This document shows, piece after piece, positions 35,714 through 47,400 of a DNA stretch of 64,000 nt. The notes below the pieces were generated by a model. That model was not told the origin of the DNA. It ran no database searches and worked only from the letters and a program-made list of their open reading frames with translations. Position 1 is the stretch's first letter; each line of letters begins with the position of its first letter. Source of the stretch: UBA6623 sp965238125 (lineage in GTDB: Bacteria > Acidobacteriota > Terriglobia > Bryobacterales > UBA6623); the NCBI GenBank assembly GCA_965238125.1, contig OZ250179.1, forward strand, positions 4,898,001 to 4,962,000, in the 5' to 3' direction. The position numbers and the translations under genes were made by a program.

Positions 35714-36790
35714 TCAACGTCCGGCCGTGTGTTCGATGCGTTGCGGCCCCGGCCCGTGACGCCGCGCCGGACCGGAACGCTCGGAATGAGCGCGCGCCGG
35801 CGTCCCTTTCTCCTCGTAACGGCCGAAGATCATCTTACCCGCCGTGGTTTGCAGAACGCTTGTCACGGTAATTTCAACATTCTTGGAAATTAGCCGTCGA
35901 GCGTTGTCCACCACGACCATCGTGCCGTCGTCGAGGTAGCCGACACCCTGATTGTATTCTTTCCCTTCCTTGGAGATGAACACGTTCATCGTCTCGCCCG
36001 GCAGCACGATCGGCTTCAGCGTGTTGGCCAACTCGTTGAGGTTGAGAACGGTCACGCCCCGCAGTTGGGCGACCTTGTTGAGGTTGAAGTCGTTGGTCAC
36101 GATCTTGCCCTCCATGTCCTTGGCCGGCTCGATCAGCTTCAAATCGACTTCTTGAATCTTGGGATAATCCGCTTCCACGATTCGAACGTCGAGGGCTTTG
36201 TTTTTCTGAATCCGCTGCAAGATGTCGAGACCGCGGCGGCTGCGATTGCGCTTCAGCGCGTCGGCGGAATCGGCCACCAATTGCAGCTCCCACAGCACGA
36301 ATTGCGGAATGACCAGGACTCCGTCGACAAACCCGGTCTCAACCACATCGGCGATGCGACCGTCGATGATTACGCTGGTGTCGAGAATTTTCGGGGAGCG
36401 GTCCGCCGCGCCTTCCTTGCCGAACAGCCCGCCTAGAGCTCCTAGGTTCAGCATGTCGCCCTTGGCGCCGCCGACCACCAAGCCTACATAGGCCATCAAC
36501 AACAAGACGCCTAATTGCAAGAACGAAACGCTGTCCGACGATAAGCTGGACGCCATCACCAAGCTCATCAGGAAAGCGCCCAGAATACCCAGAACCGAGC
36601 CGATCGCGGCTCCGATCAAACGTTGGAGGGTGACCTTTCGGAGCCGAATCTCAAAGACGATGATCGCCAGACCCGCGGCAATGCCGAAAATGAGTGATTC
36701 ATTCGCCCCCAGGCCGAACGGCTGGAGGTGATAAGTCGTGACGACGAAAACCACGAGAAAAATAGTGCGTATGATCCATAAGTCCGCCAT
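35714..36790 (-). CDS. PIN/TRAM domain membrane protein (YacL type)
   Basis: 358 residues from ATG at 36790, which has GGGGAGG at good spacing; the open frame to 36826 lacks this. About four transmembrane helices (residues 5-125) precede a PIN nuclease domain (KILDTSVIIDGRIADVVETG, FVLWELQLVADSADAL, ILQRIQKN, KIVTNDFNLNKVAQLRGV) with conserved acidic residues, and a TRAM RNA-binding domain (GVGYLDDGTMVVVDNARRLI). The family is a conserved membrane-bound putative RNase. Gene order YacL - ispD - ispF - gltX also occurs in Firmicutes. First gene of this operon. Confidence 0.9.
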   Translation of the reverse strand: MADLWIIRTIFLVVFVVTTYHLQPFGLGANESLIFGIAAGLAIIVFEIRLRKVTLQRLIGAAIGSVLGILGAFLMSLVMASSLSSDSVSFLQLGVLLLMAYVGLVVGGAKGDMLNLGALGGLFGKEGAADRSPKILDTSVIIDGRIADVVETGFVDGVLVIPQFVLWELQLVADSADALKRNRSRRGLDILQRIQKNKALDVRIVEADYPKIQEVDLKLIEPAKDMEGKIVTNDFNLNKVAQLRGVTVLNLNELANTLKPIVLPGETMNVFISKEGKEYNQGVGYLDDGTMVVVDNARRLISKNVEITVTSVLQTTAGKMIFGRYEEKGTPARAHSERSGPARRHGPGPQRIEHTAGR

Positions 36791-36867
36791 GGGATGCCTC
36801 CCCGACCGGGACGCGAATGCAAACAATAGAAGCCACGCTGGTTAGCCTCGATAGAAATACCGCCCAA

Positions 36868-36897
36868 AGTATATCACCGGGGTCGGGAAAGGTGTAA
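36868..36897 (-). promoter_or_regulatory. Sigma70-type promoter of the PIN/TRAM-ispD-ispF-gltX operon
   Basis: On the minus strand TTACAC and TATACT are separated by 18 bases, 78 bp upstream of the ATG at 36790. The match to TTGACA/TATAAT is 4/6 and 5/6. It abuts the palindrome at 36897-36912. Confidence 0.5.
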
Positions 36898-36912
36898 GCG
36901 CCTGAGAGCGCT
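36897..36912. repeat. Short palindrome with CTCTCAG-type loop
   Basis: AGCGCCTGAGAGCGCT; on the minus strand the loop reads TCTCAG, as in 13301-13325. It lies just upstream of the operon promoter. The remainder of 36913-37119 shows no gene. Confidence 0.55.
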
Positions 36913-37119
36913 CCTGTACGATGCCGCCCATAGCCCGAGTACTTTGAGACGCTCAACGAGACGCAACGGTCGCGTTATCGCCACAGCGCCGCGGCGGGGC
37001 AAACCGCCTGTTTATTTGGTGGCAACCCCGCCCCGCGGAAACAGCAGCCGTAAACCCACCCATGTCGTGCAAGGCATCGGCGGCGACGGTATTTACCGGG
37101 TGAAGTCACCGGGGCCGGG

Positions 37120-37138
37120 GCCGGCACGAGTGCCGGTC
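37120..37138 (-). terminator. Hairpin downstream of the esterase gene
   Basis: GCCGGCAC GAG TGCCGGTC palindrome 12 bp after the stop of the minus-strand esterase gene. No T-run follows, so it may be a REP-like repeat or a factor-assisted terminator rather than an intrinsic one. Confidence 0.4.
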
Positions 37139-37149
37139 GCTACTGGAGT

Positions 37150-38061
37150 TCACAGAATCCCGTGTTCTTTGAGGAACGCATCGATCTTGCCGTGGATCTT
37201 GATTTGTTCGGCTTTCGAGAAGCCGCCGTGGCCGCCGCCTTGCACCGTGTGTAGATGGTTCGTAACCCCGGCCTTGTCCAGCGCCTTTTGCAAGCGCACG
37301 GCATGCGAGTAGGGCACGATCTTATCCGCGTTGCCGTGAATCGTGAAGATCGACGGCAGGCCCTTGCGGATATACGTTAGCGGCGAGACTCGCTTAGCGA
37401 TTTCGTACCGATCGGGCAGGCTGCCCATCCAGCGAACCGCATAGCCTTGTTGGTTGGCGCCGTCGAGGATGTCGGCGACATCCGTGATGCCGTACCAGTT
37501 GACCACCGCCGCCACGCCGAGATCGAGCTTCACCGGACCGGCTAAGCTACCGGTCACGCATTCATAGTCAAAACCGGCGGACTCGTCCAAAATGCCTGTC
37601 GTCAGCGACAAGTGACCGCCCGCGGAATGGCCTGTGACGACGATCTTTTCGGTGTCGAAACCGTGTTCCTCGGCATTGGCGATCACCCATCGCAGGGCGC
37701 AACGGCAGTCGGCGACTGCGGCCGGCGCAAGCGAGGTCGCGGCCAGGCGGTACTCTACGTTGACCACCGCCATGCCGTGCTTCAAATAGGGGAACAGGTT
37801 GAGAACGCTGTTCTCTTTCGTGCCGCCGACCCAGCCGCCGCCGTGGATATAGATCAGCGTCGGCCGCGGCCCCGACTCGCCCCGAGGCAAATACAGATCG
37901 AGCTTGTTCTCATAGCCGTTGGCGGTGGAATAGACGATGTTCGGCCGGACTTGGTAGGAGCCGCCAAGCCAGGCGGTCCATTCGGCAACGTCGTCGGCTT
38001 GGGCCGCGGCGCCGAAGACGAAAGCGGTCAGGAAAACAGCAAGGCTTATGCGCATCCTCAT
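37150..38061 (-). CDS. Secreted alpha/beta-hydrolase (esterase/lipase-like)
   Basis: 303 residues from ATG at 38061, with AGGTGA six bases upstream. A signal peptide is present (ISLAVFLTAFVFGAAAQA). Hydrolase features: oxyanion motif YIHGGGWVGG, nucleophile in VTGHSAGGHLSLT, the acid in IHGNADKIVPYSHA, and His in QGGGHGGFSK. It fits the BD-FAE/carboxylesterase group of the alpha/beta-hydrolase fold, acting on esters in the periplasm or outside. The gene stands alone, upstream of decayed regulator sequence. Confidence 0.9.
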   Translation of the reverse strand: MRMRISLAVFLTAFVFGAAAQADDVAEWTAWLGGSYQVRPNIVYSTANGYENKLDLYLPRGESGPRPTLIYIHGGGWVGGTKENSVLNLFPYLKHGMAVVNVEYRLAATSLAPAAVADCRCALRWVIANAEEHGFDTEKIVVTGHSAGGHLSLTTGILDESAGFDYECVTGSLAGPVKLDLGVAAVVNWYGITDVADILDGANQQGYAVRWMGSLPDRYEIAKRVSPLTYIRKGLPSIFTIHGNADKIVPYSHAVRLQKALDKAGVTNHLHTVQGGGHGGFSKAEQIKIHGKIDAFLKEHGIL

Positions 38062-38202
38062 GGGAATCACCTGGCGCTAGTATACGCCGGCGGGCTGACA
38101 CCCGTTGACGATTGGGGCAGCTACGCGAGACCTGGGGACGCTTATGCTGACTCTCAGGGTGTTTTCCCGTCGCCCTCCCGACGTTTTGTCAACTCGCCGG
38201 GA

Positions 38203-38308
38203 TTCCGGCATCACGCGCGATACCCTCCGCCACCGGATGAAGAAGTTTCGAATCAGACGCCCCAAGAGCAAAAACTGCGGCGAGCACCAAACCGATGCTC
38301 CGAAGTGA
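38203..38308 (+). pseudogene. NtrC-family regulator, Fis-type HTH remnant
   Basis: The reading SGITRDTLRHRMKKFRIRRP is the end of the Fis-type DNA-binding helix of sigma54 activators. It closely matches LGITRDTLRYRMKKFRIKDP in the remnant at 48398-48725. Nothing of the AAA+ domain precedes it. It is a relic of about 30 codons. Confidence 0.6.
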
Positions 38309-38897
38309 GGCCGACTCCACACCGAGATTATACGATTTGCGTTGTCTCTCGGCGGTGGATGCTGCTCGGCGGGGCGCCTGTGGCGCGAGGAGCTATGCCG
38401 GGCGCTGAGAGGACAGGTCTTTTTGGATTCGAGAAAGGCTTTTCTCCAGAACGCCGCTTTGGAGAACCATACGACGTGATGGCTCCACTCGGACGACTTC
38501 AGACCTCGTGGACATCGAGGTGGCGATTTGGTCCAACGGGCGCTGGCGATCAGAAATGACGGACGAGGAATATGGGAATAGGGGGTATCCACTTGCTTGG
38601 ACCACACGCTACATGTTGTGGTCAGACCTCGAGAGGTTCGACGCCGCGAGGACGCACGGGTCTATGCGTTTTGAATTGGGCGTGGATCAGGGGTTGGTGG
38701 GAGGCTGGGGACCGTTGGGAGGGACGAGAGGGGCCGTTGCGACGAACCTGGAGCGTGAATCGGCGTCGGAATCGTTGACGGTTGCCGTCGCCGGGGCAAA
38801 GCGAGGTGTCCGGAGGTCCGAGCGATGGGGGTGCGAGCGCACGGGCGCCCCTCGTGCCAAGGCAACCGGGTGGATCGGGATGAAGTTGTTGGTGGCA
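38309..38897. other. Stretch without assignable gene, probably includes an IS91 end
   Basis: An open frame at 38508-38915 (MDIEVAIWSNGRWRSEMTDE...) is not recognised and its second half runs over GC-rich sequence antisense to the transposase end. The terminal sequence of the IS91-type element must lie here, but I could not fix its boundary. Confidence 0.35.
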
Positions 38898-39589
38898 TCA
38901 GGCGGCGGCTGGTGAGGGTGGGGGCGAGCGAAGCCGAAGCTGCGCCGGGCTGAGACGCTCGACAACGCGCATCAAGCCGCCGCAGCGCGGACACGTCCGG
39001 CCTACATGCTGGGGTTGGTCAGGCTTCGAGGTCGTTCGCTTGAGACGTCTTCTCGCCAGTAGCCGTTGACACAGCGGCAGCAGAGCGCCACGCTTGCGGT
39101 GGGCCGGGAAGCCGCAGTAGCGGATACGCACGAAGCGGCGCGGCAACACGTGCAGCAAAAAGCGACGCAAGAACTCGTCGAGTCCGAGAGTCATCAGCTT
39201 CTGCTGGTTGCCGTGAGCCGAATCGCGCCAACGGAAAGTCACCTGGCCGTCCTGGAGGGAGACCAGACGCTGATTCGAGATGGCGATGCTGTGGGTGTAA
39301 CGGCTCAAGTAGAGTAGCGCTTGTTCGGGACCTCCGAAGGGAGGTCTGAGTTCGACCACCCACTTGTCGCGATACAAGGTCCGCAAGAAAGCCTGGAAGG
39401 CACGCGGTTGGGCGAGCGGTTGGAAGCTTCCGTAAAAGCACAACTTGCCGTCGGCGAAAGCCTTCTTCAAGCCGGCGACGAACTTACCGCGAAACACCGC
39501 GGCGAGGACGTCCTTGGGCAGGAAGAAGCTCTTGCCGCGAGCGTTGATCCAGCGGCGGTGATGGGGCGAGAGACCGCCGGCGGGGACCA
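38898..39589 (-). pseudogene. IS91-family transposase, C-terminal part (split by IS1380)
   Basis: About 230 residues starting MVPAGGLSPHHRRWINARGK, with the Y2-region YLSRYTHSIAISNQRLVSL and a C-terminal zinc-ribbon (CPRCGGLMRVVERL). The N-terminal part lies at 41265-41755; the two halves join across the IS1380 when its 4-5 bp target duplication is removed. The rolling-circle transposase is therefore inactivated in this copy. Confidence 0.9.
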
Positions 39590-39594
39590 CTGAG

Positions 39595-41260
39595 CCCGCA
39601 TTTTCAATTTGATGTTTGACATCCCGACCTTCCAGCGGCCTTGAGCGTCTTTATTCATAGGGGCTAGAGCCCGATGAGGACGCCATGGAGGCCAACACCC
39701 AATGGGTGAAAAACAAACCAAGCCATTCCAGCTAAGTTTCAATGGATTTCTCAAAGTCGATTTCCAAGGGTCGCGAGTCACCTCGGACGGCGGGTTGATT
39801 CTGATTCGCGAGTTGGACGAGCGGCTCGGACTGGGCAGGCTGATCGAGGAACATCTCAGCGATTCACGGCAAGGTGCGAACAAGAAGTTCCCGTTCGTCG
39901 ATCTGCTGCGGCAGTCGGTCTACTCTCGGTTGGCGGGCTACGAGGATCTCAACGACGCCGTTCGGGTATCCGTCGATCCGACGTTTCGCTTGATCGGCTC
40001 GAAGAAGAACTGGGATCGCGGCGGAGCACTGACCTCCAGGCTGCAGAGCTTTGAGACCGGCATGCTCGCCGGCGACGAGAATCTGATCGGGCTGATGGCG
40101 GTGAACCGCGAGTTGGTGGCGCAAGCCGAGACGCAAGACGACTCCGAGCGCGTCGTGCTCGACATGGATTCGACCGAAAGCCCGGTCCACGGCCAACAAG
40201 AGGGCAGTGCCTACAACGGCCACTTTGAGTCCGTCTGCTATCACCCGCTGTTGCTGTTCAACCAGCACGGCGACTGTCTGGCGGCGAAGCTGCGAGCGGG
40301 CAACGTGTCCAGCGCCGAGGACTGGGACGAACTGCTGTTGCCCGAGATCGAGCGCCAACAGGGAGAACGCAAGCGAGTGACGTTCCGCGCCGACGCCGCC
40401 TTCGCCAAGCCGGAGATCTACGAGGCGTTGGAGGATCGCGGAGTGGACTACGTCATTCGCATCCCGGCCAACAAGAAGCTGGAGTGGGAGATCGCCGACA
40501 TCTTGTTCCGGCCGCCGGGCAGGCCCAGCGCGAAACCGCTGGTGCGCTACAAGAGTTTCCGCTATCAGGCGGAGAGCTGGTCCAAGCCCCGACGGATCGT
40601 CGCCAAAGTGGAGCATCACCCGGGTGAGCTGTTTGCGCGACCCGGCTTCTTGGTGACCAACATGACCCTGCCGAGTCGTTCGCTGGTGCGGTTCTACAAC
40701 AAGCGCGGCACCGCCGAGCAGTGGATCAAGGAAGGCAAGCAGGCGACTCACTGGACGCGGCTGTCGTGCCATCGCTTCCGAGCAAACGAAGTGCGGCTTC
40801 AGCTCAGCGTGCTCTCCTACAACTTGGGCAACCTGTGGCGGCGACTCGGACTGCCGCGCAGGATCAAGAGCTGGTCGCTGACGAGTCTGCAGCACCGGCT
40901 GATGAAGACCGGCGGACGGCTGGTCAAGCACGCCCGGTATTACTGGCTCTTATTGGCCGAGGGACATCTGAACCGGCGGCTGTTTGGCGACATGCTGCGG
41001 AGGATCTGGGCGCTGCCTGTGCCCGGTGGGTAGCGTTGCCCGGGCGAGGATCAACAGTTTTTGGCTCCAAAAAGGTTTCGCAGGAGCAGTGTCGGCCGGA
41101 GCGCCGTTCAGTCCGCTCAACCAACGTCTGTGAGCGGACGGACGAGCCCTGGCGCCTATCGGCGGAGGTGATGTGCAGGGTTCAGCGCGAAAAGACGTGG
41201 TATTCGGGGCGACGCGGGTGTATACTGTCGCGGTACCAGGGCCAAAATGGAAATCCTGGC
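39595..41260 (+). mobile_element. IS1380-family insertion sequence, copy 1
   Basis: Bounded by TGAG at 39591-39594 and 41261-41264 (possibly CTGAG, five bases). Imperfect terminal repeats: CCCGCATTTTCAATTTG on the left and, reverse complemented, GCCAGGATTTCCATTTTG on the right. About 1.67 kb with one transposase gene and about 220 bp of non-coding DNA at the 3' end. It interrupts the IS91-type transposase just after its HUH motif. Confidence 0.9.
39702..41033 (+). CDS. IS1380 transposase (copy 1)
   Basis: 443 residues, DDE transposase. First Asp in VLDMDSTESPVHGQQEGS, second Asp in VTFRADAAFAKPEIYEAL, Glu in AEQWIKEGKQATHW. Further family wording: YNGHFESVCYHPLLLFN, YVIRIPANKK, RFYNKRGTAEQW. 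Intact and full length. The 5' end of the gene is nucleotide-identical to copy 2 (57325-58656) up to about codon 14 and then diverges. Confidence 0.93.
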   Translation: MGEKQTKPFQLSFNGFLKVDFQGSRVTSDGGLILIRELDERLGLGRLIEEHLSDSRQGANKKFPFVDLLRQSVYSRLAGYEDLNDAVRVSVDPTFRLIGSKKNWDRGGALTSRLQSFETGMLAGDENLIGLMAVNRELVAQAETQDDSERVVLDMDSTESPVHGQQEGSAYNGHFESVCYHPLLLFNQHGDCLAAKLRAGNVSSAEDWDELLLPEIERQQGERKRVTFRADAAFAKPEIYEALEDRGVDYVIRIPANKKLEWEIADILFRPPGRPSAKPLVRYKSFRYQAESWSKPRRIVAKVEHHPGELFARPGFLVTNMTLPSRSLVRFYNKRGTAEQWIKEGKQATHWTRLSCHRFRANEVRLQLSVLSYNLGNLWRRLGLPRRIKSWSLTSLQHRLMKTGGRLVKHARYYWLLLAEGHLNRRLFGDMLRRIWALPVPGG

Positions 41261-41264
41261 TGAG

Positions 41265-41755
41265 TGGACAGGCGCATGTTCTTGGAGCTTCTGATTCCAG
41301 GTATGCAGAATCGAGAAGAAGCCGATCTCGGCATCCAAGCGCTTGGGATCAGGAGCGACCTCGAGCAGTGTTGCCGCGCTCGTTCGCAGCAACAGCGAGT
41401 AGGGGACTCGCTTGTTCTGCAAGGCCAACTGCGAGAGGATGCGCGGCACAGTGAAGACGACATGCAGGTAGCGCACCGGCAGCAGCTCGCTGCGACGGTT
41501 CTCGAGCCAACGCTTGCGAGTGTTGGCCTGACACTTCGGACAATGCCGATCGCGACACGAGTTGTAGGAGATGGGCGGACGGTGGCCGCAGTCGCTGCAC
41601 TCATCGAAATGTCCACCGAGCGCAGCGGTGCGGCAACGCTCGATCGAGGAGAGCACCTTCAGATGTCGCCTGCTGAGCCAACGGCGATGGTTCGAGAAGA
41701 ACTGCTCTCCCGCGACGCGAACCAGATCGGCCACCTCCAGTGGCGGCCGTGGCAT
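41265..41755 (-). pseudogene. IS91-family transposase, N-terminal part (split by IS1380)
   Basis: Begins MPRPPLEVADLVRVAGEQFF with the N-terminal zinc-binding part CSDCGHRPPISYNSCRDRHC, then CPKCQANTRKRWLENRRSEL and HVVFTVPRILSQLALQNKR. It breaks at HAPVH, where intact relatives continue HCVVPAGGLS. The ATG directly follows the stop of the integrase gene, so the two formed one unit. Confidence 0.9.
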
Positions 41756-42641
41756 CTACTGCGGTCCGCGCTCTCTGTTGTTCGAGGAGTTCAGCTCCAA
41801 CGCGTCCAGCGGACTGGCGACGGCATGGAGGTGCCGCGCCGACAGATGCAGATACAGGGCGGTCTGCTCGAGATCACGGTGTCCGAGCAGGATCTGGATG
41901 GTGCGCAAGTCCGCCCCATCCTCGAGTAAGTGCGTGGCGAAGCAATGCCGGAGGGTGTGGGGATGAATCGATTTGTCGATCCCGGCCCGCTCGGCGGCGA
42001 TGCGGCAAGCGTTCCAGGGCACACTGAGGCTGATCGGCTGCTCTCCGGTGTGCCAGGCTCCTCCCGGGAATAACCACTGCTTTGGCCGGCGGTACAGTCC
42101 TCGAAGGTGCTTCCTCAGGGCAACGAGCAACCGTCGACTGAGCATAACGTCACGGTCCTTGCGGCCCTTGCCGCTGCGGATGTGAACCACCATGCGCCTG
42201 CTGTTGATGTCAGTGAGCTTGAGGCGGACCAACTCCGCTCGGCGCGCGCCGGTGGCCTAGAGCGTCATCAGGATCGTGCGGTGAAACGCGCTGTCGGCGG
42301 CGTCGATCAATTGGGCGACTTCTTGCGGACTCAGGATGCTCGGGAGTCGGCAGGCGATTTTCGGGTAAGGCGTCAGATCCACACTCCAAAGGCAGCCCGA
42401 GCGTCTTGGTGTAGAAGAATCGCAGCGCCGTCAGCCGTTGCTTCACCGTGTTGTCGGCGAGTCTGCGATCCCGAAACAGGGCGGCTTGATACTTGCGAAT
42501 GTGCTCCGCTGCCAACTGCTTCGGCGGTCGCTGGAAGTACCGCGCGAACTCCTCGACGGCACGGATGTAGGCGCGAGCGGTGCTCGCGGTATAGTTGCGA
42601 CGCTCGAGTTCCTCGAGCATCATCCGGCGTAAACGCGTCAT
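41756..42641 (-). pseudogene. Tyrosine recombinase/integrase of the IS91 unit, two lesions
   Basis: The start at 42641 has AAGGAGGT upstream. The N-terminal core-binding domain (MLEELERRNYTASTARAYIR, FARYFQRPPKQLAAEHIRKY) is followed by a frameshift near 42385 and an in-frame TAG near 42260 (MTL*ATGARRAEL; a Tyr codon is expected). The catalytic domain then continues: IRSGKGRKDRDVMLS, HPHTLRHCFATHLLEDGADL (HxLRH) and LLGHRDLEQTALYLHL with the final Tyr. Integrase plus Y2 transposase is a recurrent pair in IS91-like elements. This copy cannot make a full product. Confidence 0.85.
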
Positions 42642-42857
42642 GGGACACCTCCTTTTCGATGTCCCGACGTTACTCCCTAATGTCCACCTCCGTCGCGCCG
42701 GCACTCACGCGAAGCGTCTCTCGCGCCGGCGACTTCGTTCATATCCGGTTCGCATGAACAATGAGGCGATCACGAGTGTGCCGCAGCTCCCCAACCCGCC
42801 CTGCCTTATTGTTTACGAAACTGGTGAAAGAGGACGACCAAACCCTCTTGGCGATGG

Positions 42858-42995
42858 CTCATCGAAGGCGAAAACCTTAGCAAACGCATCGAGCAAGGGC
42901 CGCTGAAGATTCCCGAAGCCCTCGACATCGCCCGGCAAATTACCATGGGGCTCGAGGCCACAGCCCGTCGCACATTCGGCGGTGCCTGGATTTGA
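42858..42995 (+). pseudogene. Ser/Thr kinase remnant (subdomain V region)
   Basis: About 45 codons: LIEGENLSKRIEQGPLKIPE followed by ALDIARQITMGLEA. This corresponds to the hinge and alpha-D/E helices of bacterial Ser/Thr kinases (compare AYVEGRTVKDKIS...LKLDEVIDIATQ in the intact kinase at 59123-61654). It is cut off before the HRD loop. The DUF1501 gene on the other strand ends five bases away. Confidence 0.65.
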
Positions 42996-42999
42996 CTCT

Positions 43000-44433
<1,434 letters not shown>

Positions 44434-44438
44434 AGCAA

Positions 44439-47400
44439 TTAGTCTACAAACGCGAACTCGTTAGTCTCAAGCAAAACCTGCGCGTACTGCTCCCACGGAC
44501 CCAGGGGCTTTGCTTGCGGTCCGCGGAAGTCGTCCTCGGCATTCCAGCGGCGAGGTTGCTTTTCCGATGCGCCTTCCTCGGCTTGCAAGATCTCCTCGAT
44601 TACCGGGGCCCAACGGAATCCGTCGGACTCGTCGTCGCCTCGGGAGTCCACGACGAAATCGAGAATCTCCCCTTTCTCGACCGCGAGGCCGCTTAGGGAG
44701 GTTTCCGCCTTCAGACCCCGCAGCGTCCAACTAGCCAGAATGCCCGTGCGGCCGGAAACAATCCAACCCCGTATACCGTTGCTGGTGTCGAACCGCTTGC
44801 CGAACGCGCCCAACTGATGGCTCAAGGCGCCACTGATATTGACTTCGCCTTCAAACGACGACACCCAACGCCGGATCACGCTGTGTCCGAGATCGTCTCC
44901 GGGCGCTCCGCCTTTCGCCGTCAAATGGGCGCCGCCGGCGTCAGTCGCGGGAAGCAGCGAAGCGTGCTTCCAGGCTCCACGCAAATCCGTCCCTAAGCCG
45001 ACCCGCATTAAGGGCGCGAAATAGTCGAACGGCACAAAGCGCTTGATGTGCCCGGCTGTGGGGTCCAGCTCACCGAAGCCGTATTGCCAAGCGTCGGCGG
45101 GAACAGCCTCGGGGGAGGCCGCGGATTCCGCGGACCGAGTGTTTCCGGCTTCCGACAAAAATCCCAACCCGAGTTGCACCTCATCCGCAGTCGGCTCTCT
45201 GCCGAAGATTCTTCGGTACGCGGACTGGATCCGGTCCTCATCCGATCGCTGGGTTTCCCGAGCGATGCCCCCGGCAAGGGCGCGAGCCTGCTCGGCGACA
45301 AACGCACTGTTCATCATGAACAAGGCTTGTTGCGGCACGGTTGTCACATGACGCTTGGGCGTGTGCTGCGCGGGATCCGCCATGTCGAAGCTACGCAGGC
45401 TCGGCAAGGCCCTTTGTCGCTCGACAAACGAGTACAAGGTCCGCCGAGGGACGGCCGGGACGGACGCCGGTAGAAACGAGCGGCCTCCCACGGTCGTGTC
45501 CAGCCGGCCCGCGACAGCCGGCAGCGAGTCGCGCTGGGCCTCGAAATCGAGACGCCGGCGGTTCATTCTCCACAGCAACTTGTTCTCCGGATCTTTCCGC
45601 AAGGCCGCCGGCCGCTCCGCGCTCGACTGCTGATAGACATCGGACAGCACGATGCGCCGAATGAGACGCTTGATCGACCAACCGTCCCGAACAAAAGTGG
45701 CGGCGAGGTGATCGAGCAGCTCCGGGTGGCTGGGGGCGGCTCCGCGGGCGCCGAAGTCGCTTGTCGTTTCCACAATGCCCAGGCCAAACAAGTGATGCCA
45801 TACGCGGTTGACTATCACCCGTGCCGTCAACGGGTTGTCAGGAGCGGCGATCGCCCGCGCCAACTCTAACCGGCCGCTGCCATGGGCAAAGGGCCGCCGG
45901 TCGGACCGCGAGAGCACCTTGAGAAACCGACGGGGCGCCTTCTCTCCGAGATCGTTCTGGTTGCCGCGCCGGAAAACATGCGCGGGCACGGGATTCTCCA
46001 CGTCCCGGAGTCCCATGGCGTGCGGCGGCGCGACACGATAGGCGTAGTCGGCGGCGGCGGCTTTGTATTGGCGGATCAAGCCGTTGACCGTGTTTTTGTC
46101 GCCTTCGGTCTGCACCAGCCAGAATTCCTCGGCCGGGACATTGGGAGGAGCATCGGGTCCTCGAAGCGTCAGACGAAGCGCTTCACGGTGGGGGTCCGCG
46201 TGGGGCTCGGGTGAGTCGGATCGCTCTAGAACTTCCGCATGACGGTGCGCCAGATCCTCGGGTGACACAGGGGGCTTGAGCTTGAACTCATCGATCAAGA
46301 GCTGGTTTGCGACAGACGGGTTGTTCTCACCGGTCAGCGCCTTGCGAGCAGCTTCGGCGAAATCGGGCCCGTCCAACGCCGCCAGTCGGTTCCACAAGGC
46401 GAACACCGGATCGGCCGAGGCGCCGGCCCGGTTGAGGTAGCTTACCCAACGATTCAGCAAGTAGGAGGGCAGATTGCCCTCCTTGGCGAGGTTTTCGAGC
46501 TGAGGTCCCGTCATGCCTCTCGCCCGCCAAGCGCCGAGCAGGTAGCGCTCGATGCTGTCGGCCTTTCTTGCGTCGGCTCGGTGCTCCTCCAACCGCTCCC
46601 GTTCAAAGGTTCTGAGCACATTGACGCGGCGGGTCAGGCGCGCACGATACGCGTCTCCCAGGGGATCGGCGCCAGGGGTGTTCGCCATGGGAACAGCCTC
46701 CAGCGGTTCTTCGGAATTCAAGAAGACCCCGTAAAGCGAGTAGTAGTCCTGCGTGGGGATGGGGTCGAATTTGTGGTCGTGGCAGCGCGCGCAACTGACG
46801 CTCAGCCCCATCAGGCCGCGGGTGACGACATCGATCCGGTCATCGATTTTTTCGGGCAGGTCGGTTCGACGGAATGGATTCAAGCCCAGCGTGAGAAAAC
46901 CCAACGCGGCCAGGTGGCGCTTGTCCTCGCCGGGCAGCAGATCGGCGGCCAGTTGCCGTACGACGAATTTGTCGTAGGGCATGTCGTCGTTAAGCGCCCG
47001 GATGACCCAGTCGCGGTAGGTGTAGGCAAAGGCGAAGCGCACGTTCACCGCTCCGGCCTCGGCATAGCGGGCGGTGTCCAACCAGTGGCGCGCCCAGCGC
47101 TCTCCGAAGTGCGGTGAGGAGAGCAGGCGGTCCACCTCACGTTTGTACGCAGCCGGGTCGGGATCCGCAGCGAAGGCCTGGATTTCCTCAAACGTGGGCG
47201 GCAGGCCGGTGAGGCCATAGCTCAGACGCCGAAGGAGCGTCCGCGGATCGGCCCGCTCTGATAGAGAAAGCCCTACTTCTTTCAACCGGGCCGGAACGAG
47301 GCTGTCGATGGCGGGATCTCGATCGCCTTTGGATGATTGTTGGCTTCCGGCCGCCTGGAACGGCTGAAAGGCCCAGTGACCGTTGGCGGCGGTCGCGGAT

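Noticed and set aside
38508..38915. Plus-strand frame beginning MDIEVAIWSNGRW
   Set aside because: The first 40 codons look protein-like, but no family is recognised, no ribosome site is present and the rest runs antisense to repeat-rich sequence near the IS91 end.
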